13,094 nt of DNA from an uncultured Rhodospirillaceae bacterium. GTDB lineage: Bacteria > Pseudomonadota > Alphaproteobacteria > Thalassobaculales > Thalassobaculaceae. The position numbers and the translations under genes are program-made. The DNA is taken from contig CALAHL010000700.1 in the NCBI GenBank assembly GCA_937891725.1, forward strand, positions 1 through 13,094, written 5' to 3'. The notes under the pieces were generated by a model. That model was not told the origin of the DNA. It made no database searches and worked only from the letters and a program-made list of their open reading frames with translations. Numbering within the stretch: the first letter of the stretch is position 1; each line of letters opens with the position of its first letter. Shown one piece after another: positions 7,559 through 13,094 of the stretch.

Positions 7559-9853
7559 GTGAAAACTCCCACCCATTTTCCGACTAAGGAGCAGGTTGCG
7601 GCCTTCATCCGAGACAGTGCGACCCCGGTCGGACGTCGAGAGATCGCGCGCGCCTTCAATGTGAAGGGGGAGGACCGCACGGCCCTCCGCGCCCTGATCT
7701 CCGAGCTTGCCGAGGACGGCGAGGTTGAGACCGGCCGTAAACGCAAAGTCGCCGCTCCCGGCAGCCTCCCGGAAGTCGCGGTGGTCGAGATCACAAAGAT
7801 CGACGGGGACGGGGAACTCCACGCCCGCCCGATTTCCGGTCTGAAAGATGTCGACGAGGCGAACCTTCCGAAGATCACCGTCCTGACCGACAGACGCTCC
7901 GGCCCGATGGCCGTCGGAGACCGGGCGCTGGCACGGCTGGAACGGTCGGGTGAGGCGAGCTATCGCGGTCGGGTGATCCGGCGGATCGGCAAGGCGGATC
8001 CCAAGATCCTCGGAATCTTCCGGGCGACACCGGACGGCGGCATCGTCGACCCGACCAATAAGAAAGCGAAATCCGACGTCGCCATCCGCGCGGCCGACAC
8101 TGGCGGCGCTGGGCCGGGGGATCTGGTCGAGGTCGAACTGCTCCCGCGCGCTCGGATGGGCCGCCCCCACGGGAAAATCGTGCAGGTGTTTGCCGGTGCG
8201 GCAGACCCGCGCGCATTCTCCCGCATCGCGATCCACGAGCACGACATCCCGGACGTCTTCCCGGACGCCGTGACCGAGCGCGCCGAGAAGGCGAAGCCCG
8301 TCACCCTGGGCAAGCGGGAAGACCTGCGGCCGATTCCGCTGGTGACGATCGACGGCATCGATGCACGGGATTTCGACGACGCGGTACACGCGGTGCCGGA
8401 CGAGGATCCCGCCAATCCGGACGGCTGGAAAATCCTGGTGGCGATCGCCGATGTCGCCCACTACGTCCAGCCTGGCGATCCGCTGGACCGAGAAGCATTC
8501 AAGCGCGGCAACTCGGTCTATTTCCCGGACCGGGTGGTCCCGATGCTGCCCGAGGCGCTGTCGAACGGACTCTGCTCGCTCCGACCAAACGAGGACCGGG
8601 CCTGTCTGGCCGTCGAAATGGTCATCGACCGGGACGGCGAGAAGCGCAGTCACCGGTTCACCCGGGGTCTGATGCGCTCCCATGCCCGGCTGACCTACAC
8701 ACAGGTCCAGGAAGCCGTTGATGGCGGATCGCGCGACGGCATCCCCGAAGGAGTGCTGGAGCCGCTCTACGGGGCGTTCAACGCGCTGCGCAAGGCCCGC
8801 ATCAAGCGGGGCGCCCTCGAGATCGACCTGCCGGAGAAGCGGGTGATCCTGAACGAGGCCGGTGATGTGGTCGAAATCGGCGTGCGCGACCGTCTGGACG
8901 CGCACATGCTGATCGAAGAATTCATGGTGCTGGCGAATGTCTGCGCCGCCGAAACGCTCGAGAAGCGGCACCAGCCCTGCATGTACCGGGTGCACGACAC
9001 CCCGGCACCCGAGAAGATCTCCGCCCTGTCCGAAGTTCTGGAAGGCATGGAGATCCCGTTTGCGAAGGGTCAGGTCGCCCGCGCCAAACAGTTCAATTCC
9101 GTGCTGGCCAAGGCCAAGGGCAAGCCGTTCGAGCGGATGGTGAACGAACTGGTGCTGCGCTCTCAGGCGCAGGCGATCTATTCGCCGGACAATCTGGGAC
9201 ATTTCGGCCTCGCCCTGCAGCGATACGCCCATTTCACCTCGCCGATCCGGCGCTATTCGGATCTGCTGGTGCACCGGGCCCTGATCCGGGGCCTGAGTTT
9301 CGGGGCGGGCGGTCTCTTGGCGGAAGACGATACCCAGTTCCCGGAATGGGGCGAGCATATCTCCGTCACCGAACGTCGGGCCTCCGCCGCCGAACGCCAG
9401 ACCCTGGATCGCTATCTGGCCCGCCATCTATCCGACCGGGTCGGCACGGTTCTCCCCGGCCGCATCAACGGGGTCACCAGGTTCGGCCTGTTCATCACCC
9501 TGGACGAGACTGGGGCCGACGGCCTGATCCCGATCCGGACCCTGCCGCAGGATTACTACGACCACGACGAGATTCACCACATGCTGGCCGGACGGTCGCT
9601 CGGCTGGGTGTTTCGTCTGGGCGACCGGGTTGAAGTGCGGGTCCGCGAGGTCGAGGTCGCCTCGGGTGCGATCGCGCTCGAGCTGGTGTCCGGTGGACAG
9701 GAGGGCAAGGCTCCTTCAGGTGTCCGGACCGGTCCCGCCGAGAAGCGCGGACGCGCCGGCGGTCCCGGGAAAGGGGGCCCGCCCAAGTTCAAACCCAGCC
9801 GCAAGAAAAAGCCCGGCACCTCCAAGCCCCGAAAAAAGGGCAAGAACCGCTGA
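7559..9853 (+). CDS. rnr: Ribonuclease R
   Basis: RNase R is a processive 3'-5' exoribonuclease that degrades structured RNA and takes part in rRNA quality control and mRNA decay. The 764-residue product starts with a winged-helix-like segment (about 5-55), then cold-shock-like OB regions (about 60-235). The RNB catalytic domain has TIDGIDARDFDDA, whose Asp265, Asp271, Asp273 and Asp274 match the metal-binding aspartates of the family, and HFTSPIRRYSDLLVHR (558-573). An S1 domain (about 627-711, RVGTVLPGRI then GLFI) is followed by a basic Lys/Arg/Pro/Gly tail (712-764). The start is uncertain by one codon: GTG 7559 is preceded directly by an in-frame TTG 7556. Neither has a clear Shine-Dalgarno sequence, and the topA stop is only 2-5 nt upstream, so initiation by coupling to topA translation is likely. 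A long minus-strand open frame over this gene is a GC-rich shadow. Confidence 0.96.
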   Translation: MKTPTHFPTKEQVAAFIRDSATPVGRREIARAFNVKGEDRTALRALISELAEDGEVETGRKRKVAAPGSLPEVAVVEITKIDGDGELHARPISGLKDVDEANLPKITVLTDRRSGPMAVGDRALARLERSGEASYRGRVIRRIGKADPKILGIFRATPDGGIVDPTNKKAKSDVAIRAADTGGAGPGDLVEVELLPRARMGRPHGKIVQVFAGAADPRAFSRIAIHEHDIPDVFPDAVTERAEKAKPVTLGKREDLRPIPLVTIDGIDARDFDDAVHAVPDEDPANPDGWKILVAIADVAHYVQPGDPLDREAFKRGNSVYFPDRVVPMLPEALSNGLCSLRPNEDRACLAVEMVIDRDGEKRSHRFTRGLMRSHARLTYTQVQEAVDGGSRDGIPEGVLEPLYGAFNALRKARIKRGALEIDLPEKRVILNEAGDVVEIGVRDRLDAHMLIEEFMVLANVCAAETLEKRHQPCMYRVHDTPAPEKISALSEVLEGMEIPFAKGQVARAKQFNSVLAKAKGKPFERMVNELVLRSQAQAIYSPDNLGHFGLALQRYAHFTSPIRRYSDLLVHRALIRGLSFGAGGLLAEDDTQFPEWGEHISVTERRASAAERQTLDRYLARHLSDRVGTVLPGRINGVTRFGLFITLDETGADGLIPIRTLPQDYYDHDEIHHMLAGRSLGWVFRLGDRVEVRVREVEVASGAIALELVSGGQEGKAPSGVRTGPAEKRGRAGGPGKGGPPKFKPSRKKKPGTSKPRKKGKNR

Positions 9854-9895
9854 ACGATGGCACGGTCCCTGCTTAGAGCTTTCCTGCTTGGCGTT

Positions 9896-9937
9896 TGATT
9901 GTGCACCTGCGGCATCCCGGACATTGATCCACAATCA
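9896..9937. repeat. 8-bp inverted repeat in the rnr-S41 peptidase gap
   Basis: TGATTGTG (9896-9903) and CACAATCA (9930-9937) are perfect inverted copies separated by 26 nt, in the 150-nt gap between rnr and the peptidase gene. They could be half-sites of an operator or a weak mRNA stem. No U-run follows, so a terminator is unlikely. Otherwise I see nothing coding in 9854-10003. Confidence 0.3.
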
Positions 9938-10003
9938 GGGTTGTTGCACTCTGAAACTCAGGACGGACGTGGGGCTCGTTCCTGGCGAAGGAAATGCGAC
10001 CGC

Positions 10004-11650
10004 ATGACTCACAGCAGCAGGATTGAAAGACAGGATCGGTTCGGGCGCACCGCCCTGACCTACCTGTCGCGGCTCTCCATCGGGATCGCCCTGGCGCTGA
10101 CCGTCGGGTCCTGCACGCCCAGGCTTTCCGATGTGATCGATCAGCCCGGTGTCCCGGAAAGCGTGGACCGCGGGTTTATCGGGAAGGCCGCTGACATCTA
10201 TTACGCCGGCTTCGGTGCGGTCGCCGACGGCTATGTCGACGCCATCGAACCCGCCACATTGGCGCTCGCCTCCCTGAACGGAGTGGAGCGACTGGACGAC
10301 AAGGTTCGGATGGTCCAGCGCGCAAACCGGATTGCGATCCACTATGACAACCGGTCGATTGCCGAGCTGGTCGTTCCTGAACGCGATGATGTGTCCGGCT
10401 GGGCTCAGACAACCGCCCTTGCCGTGGAAACCGCGCGCAGAAGCTCTCCCAAACTGGCGCAAGCCACCGAGAGCATGCTGTTCGAGGCCACGTTCGACAG
10501 CATGACGGAAAGCCTGGACCGCTATTCCCGATACGAGAATGAACTGGAAGGTCGCGTCAACAAGGCGTCGCGTCAGGGCTATTCCGGGATTGGCGCCGGT
10601 CTGGTCCAGAACACGGAGCCGGCTTCGGTCGCGATCTCGAAAGTCTTCGAAGGCTCTCCCGCCGCCGAGGCCGGGGTGCGTGAAGGCGACATCATCGGTT
10701 CCGTTGACGGAACCTCGACCCAAAACCTGGATGTGGAAGAGGTGGCCAATTTGATGCGGGGACCGGTCGGAACTCTGGTCCGGATCCGCTTCTACCGCGA
10801 GAATCAGAACATCGATCTCGAGATACGGCGTGACCAGGTGATTGAGCCGACCGTGTTCTATCAGCCTGTCGGGGACGTCGCCTATGTCCGTATCAGCTAT
10901 TTCAATATCGGTACCACCGAAGGGCTGCGCGAGAAAATCGCTCAGGCCAAGGCCGAAATACCGGGTGGCATGAAGGGGCTTATCCTGGACCTGCGCCAGA
11001 ACCGTGGCGGCAACCTGTCTCAATCGCTTGAGGTGGCGGACCTGTTCATCGAAGAGGGGCAGCTGCTCCTGACGAACGGACGGACCATAGGGTCACGCCG
11101 GTCGTACGTCGCCAGTGCAAACGACGATATCAACCACCTCCCGATGGTCGTCCTGATCGACGGGGGTTCGGCCTCCGCGTCCGAGATCGTGGCCTCGGCG
11201 CTCCAGGATTCCAACCGCGCCCTGGTGATCGGCACCCGGTCCTTCGGCAAGGGGACGATCCAGAACATCGTTGAGTTGCCGAACCAGAGCTATCTGATCT
11301 TCACGTCGGCCAGGATGCACGCGCCCTCCGGGTACACGCTCTCCCATTTCGGGGTTTTTCCGTCGATCTGCACCCAGGACAGCTATGGAGCGGATGACGG
11401 CAGCCGGACCGATCTGCAACTGGATCAGATTGCATCCAACAAAGCGCTTCAACTCCGCCGACGTGCCGACCAGCTCGGCAAGGCCGAAAAGTCGAAACTC
11501 GAGACCTATTGCACCGGCGACCACCCTCCCTCAAGCGACGACAGCGACGTTCGTATCGCCTCCCGGCTGCTGCACAGTGCCGAGCTGTATCGGCAGGCTG
11601 CTGCCGCGTCGCAGGTCGCCTTTCGTGCAGGTCCGGCAAACCCGCTGTGA
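10004..11650 (+). CDS. S41-family (C-terminal processing) peptidase, PDZ-containing lipoprotein
   Basis: This 548-residue protein is a predicted envelope serine protease of the CtpA/Prc type, which trims or degrades periplasmic proteins. The N-terminus has an arginine-containing stretch, a hydrophobic segment (about 24-35) and a lipobox TVGSC with Cys37, so it is probably a lipoprotein. A PDZ domain (about 195-280, with GIGAGLV and SPAAEAGVREGDII) precedes the S41 core. The catalytic pair is visible: Ser391 in GGSASASE and Lys416 in RSFGKGT, 25 residues apart as in Prc and CtpA. A C-terminal extension of about 100 residues has Cys456 and Cys503, the only cysteines after the lipobox, which could form a disulfide in the periplasm. 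ATG 10004 is chosen because it starts the signal peptide directly and has GAAGGA at 9987-9992; the TTG at 9899 would add residues before the signal. The exact substrate and subfamily cannot be told from the sequence. Confidence 0.9.
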   Translation: MTHSSRIERQDRFGRTALTYLSRLSIGIALALTVGSCTPRLSDVIDQPGVPESVDRGFIGKAADIYYAGFGAVADGYVDAIEPATLALASLNGVERLDDKVRMVQRANRIAIHYDNRSIAELVVPERDDVSGWAQTTALAVETARRSSPKLAQATESMLFEATFDSMTESLDRYSRYENELEGRVNKASRQGYSGIGAGLVQNTEPASVAISKVFEGSPAAEAGVREGDIIGSVDGTSTQNLDVEEVANLMRGPVGTLVRIRFYRENQNIDLEIRRDQVIEPTVFYQPVGDVAYVRISYFNIGTTEGLREKIAQAKAEIPGGMKGLILDLRQNRGGNLSQSLEVADLFIEEGQLLLTNGRTIGSRRSYVASANDDINHLPMVVLIDGGSASASEIVASALQDSNRALVIGTRSFGKGTIQNIVELPNQSYLIFTSARMHAPSGYTLSHFGVFPSICTQDSYGADDGSRTDLQLDQIASNKALQLRRRADQLGKAEKSKLETYCTGDHPPSSDDSDVRIASRLLHSAELYRQAAAASQVAFRAGPANPL

Positions 11651-11656
11651 TCACAG
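11645..11656. repeat. 12-bp perfect palindrome upstream of the rpmG promoter
   Basis: CTGTGATCACAG spans the stop codon of the S41 peptidase gene and ends 22 nt before the rpmG -35 element. A perfect 12-bp palindrome here may be an operator. It resembles joined CRP/FNR-type half-sites (TGTGA and TCACA) but lacks their usual spacing. Confidence 0.35.
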
Positions 11657-11678
11657 ACGCGAGCGCCGAGATCGGTGC

Positions 11679-11706
11679 TTGACTTCAGGGGGGCAGTCGC
11701 TATTTT
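11679..11706 (+). promoter_or_regulatory. Sigma-70 promoter of rpmG
   Basis: TTGACT (11679-11684) and TATTTT (11701-11706) are separated by 16 nt. The expected start near 11713 gives a leader of about 40 nt before the rpmG ATG, including its AGGAG site. The strong -35 fits a highly expressed ribosomal protein gene transcribed independently of the upstream peptidase. Confidence 0.7.
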
Positions 11707-11753
11707 GCGGGCTCCGATTTCGCGACCTCGTTCGCGCCGACTAGGAGAAGAGT

Positions 11754-11921
11754 ATGGCCAAGCCAGCGACCGTTCTGATCAAGATGATCAGCACCGCCGA
11801 GACCGGCTATTTTTACGTGACTAAGAAGAACCCGCGGACCAAGACCGAGAAGCTGGAGCTTCGGAAGTACGACCCGGTAGCGCGCAAGCACGTGCTGTTC
11901 AAGGAATCAAAGATCAAGTAA
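11754..11921 (+). CDS. rpmG: 50S ribosomal protein L33
   Basis: This 55-residue basic protein is L33 of the large ribosomal subunit. It begins MAKPATVLIK and ends FKESKIK, closely following the E. coli L33 pattern (GYFYVTKKNPRTK, EKLELRKYDP). It has no cysteines, so it is the zinc-independent (C-minus) form. AGGAG at 11743-11747 lies 6 nt before the ATG. The gene has its own promoter upstream and a hairpin terminator about 58 nt downstream, so it is probably monocistronic. It converges on the pleD-like gene. Confidence 0.97.
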   Translation: MAKPATVLIKMISTAETGYFYVTKKNPRTKTEKLELRKYDPVARKHVLFKESKIK

Positions 11922-11978
11922 GCGGTTACGCGCCACCCCGGGCGATCGAGCTTGGGGCCGCGCTGATCTCCTGACCGG

Positions 11979-12003
11979 AAGGCCGCCCGTGAGCGGCCTT
12001 TTG
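11979..12003 (+). terminator. Rho-independent terminator of rpmG
   Basis: AAGGCCGC (11979-11986) and GCGGCCTT (11993-12000) form a perfect 8-bp GC-rich stem with a 6-nt loop, continuing into a short T run (four T at 11999-12002). The T run is on the plus strand only, so it serves rpmG and not the convergent gene. Confidence 0.85.
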
Positions 12004-12023
12004 GCGTTTGTCTGGCTGGTCCT

Positions 12024-12070
12024 GAGAAACGAGCGTGAACGCAGATCAGCTGCCGAGCGCCGCGTTTCTC
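12024..12070. repeat. 8-bp inverted repeat between rpmG and the pleD-like gene
   Basis: GAGAAACG (12024-12031) and CGTTTCTC (12063-12070) are perfect inverted copies with a 31-nt loop that itself contains a short GCAG/CTGC pairing. It lies about 40 nt past the stop codon of the convergent minus-strand gene. It could stabilise or end that transcript, but there is no U-run. Confidence 0.35.
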
Positions 12071-12109
12071 TAGCTTATTGCAGCCGAGTGAAAATCACCG
12101 ACGATCGCT

Positions 12110-13094
12110 CTAGGTTCTGTTTCCGGTGACCACCCGGTTCCGGCCCCCGTTCTTGGCTTGGTAGAGAGCGACATCCGCCGCTTTCAAGAGGCTCTCCGCC
12201 GTATCCTCGGGCAGCCGCATCGCAAGGCCGATGCTTACGGTGACGGCGATTTCAGCTCCGGACTTCAATGTGACGCGGGTATCGGAAATCTTATCCCGAA
12301 TCCGCTCCGCGACCTGTTCGGCGAAGTGTTCCTGGGTGTCCGGCATGATGATGACGAACTCCTCACCGCCCAGCCGCGCCACCAGATCCACATTGCGCAC
12401 ATTGGTCCGCATGGTCTGAACGATTGCCTTCAGAATTTCGTCGCCCGCATCGTGGCCATAGGTGTCGTTCACCGGTTTGAAGAGATCGACATCGATCATC
12501 TGACAGCCCAGCGGTTTGTTCCGGGCCGACGGGTCGGCCAGCACCCGCTCCAAATGAGTCATCAGATAGCGTCGGTTATACGCGCCGGTCAGACTGTCGG
12601 TCAGAGCCATGGAGAGGCCCTGCTCGTAATTCTCTCTCAGCAGGTCCTGGTAGCGGCGGCGCCGGATCTGGGTGCGCACACGGGCCAAAATCTCATTTCG
12701 GTCAATCGGTTTGAGCAAATAATCGTTGATGCCGAGGTCAAGCGCCTTCGCAAGCTGTTGTGTCTGGTCATCCTCCCCCACCATCAGGATCGGCGTATGC
12801 CTCGACACCTCATTGGCCCGCAGCATGGATGTCAGACGCAGCGCGTCATCCTGGTTCAGGTTCAGGCTGCAGATGATCAGATCGAACGAGCCCTGCTCCA
12901 GAAGCGCCAGCGTTTCGCGTCCGGTGGTCGCCCGGGTGATCGAGGCCCGGTCGGCCTGAAGCGTCTCGGTCACGTTGAGGGCGTCGATCGCATTGTCCTC
13001 GACCAACAGGATCGTCGCATCACAGGTATCCAACTCGGTCATGGTCCGGGACGGCAGACCCAGTTGGCTGGAGGTGGCTTCCCGCAGGCGCCAT
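12110..13094 (-). CDS. pleD: PleD-like diguanylate cyclase response regulator (partial, 5' end outside window)
   Basis: The product makes cyclic di-GMP from GTP; in Caulobacter, PleD acts at the cell pole in the swarmer-to-stalked transition. The visible part holds a receiver domain and a GGDEF domain. Numbering from the ATG at 13042, the receiver spans about 9-128 (ILLVEDN 11-17, Lys111 in LLKP), but the phospho-acceptor position is Ser59 (DLIICS), as expected for the non-phosphorylated second receiver of PleD. The GGDEF domain (about 143-306) has DSLTGAYNRRY, DVDLFKPVND, the active-site loop GGEEF (225-229) and an inhibitory-site motif RNVD (216-219) five residues before it, so it looks active and feedback-inhibited. 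That ATG is probably internal: the frame stays open to the window edge and encodes WRLREATSSQLGLPSRT, matching the linker after the first PleD receiver. The first receiver and true start lie to the right. The gene converges on rpmG. Confidence 0.9.
   Translation of the reverse strand, partial: WRLREATSSQLGLPSRTMTELDTCDATILLVEDNAIDALNVTETLQADRASITRATTGRETLALLEQGSFDLIICSLNLNQDDALRLTSMLRANEVSRHTPILMVGEDDQTQQLAKALDLGINDYLLKPIDRNEILARVRTQIRRRRYQDLLRENYEQGLSMALTDSLTGAYNRRYLMTHLERVLADPSARNKPLGCQMIDVDLFKPVNDTYGHDAGDEILKAIVQTMRTNVRNVDLVARLGGEEFVIIMPDTQEHFAEQVAERIRDKISDTRVTLKSGAEIAVTVSIGLAMRLPEDTAESLLKAADVALYQAKNGGRNRVVTGNRT

Noticed and set aside
7268..9427. A 719-codon open frame on the minus strand opposite topA and rnr
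   Set aside because: It lies antisense to rnr, whose catalytic motifs are clear. Its translation is rich in His, Gln, Arg and Gly without any recognisable domain, as is usual for GC-rich antisense frames.
9899..10003. Upstream TTG start for the S41 peptidase at 9899
   Set aside because: It would place 35 extra residues before the lipoprotein signal; ATG 10004 has an SD-like GAAGGA and starts the signal peptide properly.

Overview
The window is a GC-rich, densely coded chromosomal segment that reads as an alphaproteobacterium, most likely of Rhodospirillales type. This is inferred from protein character, codon use and gene order; no database search was possible. It holds core housekeeping genes, and I see no tRNA, rRNA, CRISPR array, insertion sequence, prophage or defence island.

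Layout. Positions 1-430 (minus strand) carry the decayed remains of a MurR/RpiR-type transcriptional regulator. It has an in-frame TGA in the SIS-domain glycine loop, an apparent internal deletion and no intact DNA-binding N-terminus. A run of plus-strand genes follows: pyrB (aspartate carbamoyltransferase), a pyrC-like dihydroorotase homologue, plsY (glycerol-3-phosphate acyltransferase), dprA (ssDNA-binding recombination mediator), topA (DNA topoisomerase I), rnr (RNase R), a PDZ/S41 lipoprotein peptidase, and rpmG (ribosomal protein L33) with its own promoter and a rho-independent terminator. The right end (12110 to the edge, minus strand) is the C-terminal two thirds of a PleD-like REC-REC-GGDEF diguanylate cyclase whose 5' end lies outside the window. 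It converges on rpmG.

How the genes relate. pyrB and the pyrC-like gene are separated by 11 nt and are probably one transcript. The pyrC-like product has lost the zinc-binding HxH motif, so it probably serves as a structural partner of aspartate carbamoyltransferase rather than as an enzyme. topA and rnr are almost contiguous and probably translationally coupled. plsY, dprA and the S41 peptidase are separated from their upstream neighbours by about 40-150 nt. They may belong to the same transcript or have weak promoters of their own.

No wholly new system is evident. The points most worth a second look are the pseudo-dihydroorotase, the broken RpiR regulator beside pyrB, the apparent near-leaderless pyrB promoter, a hairpin over the dprA ribosome binding site, and several small palindromes in the intergenic gaps.
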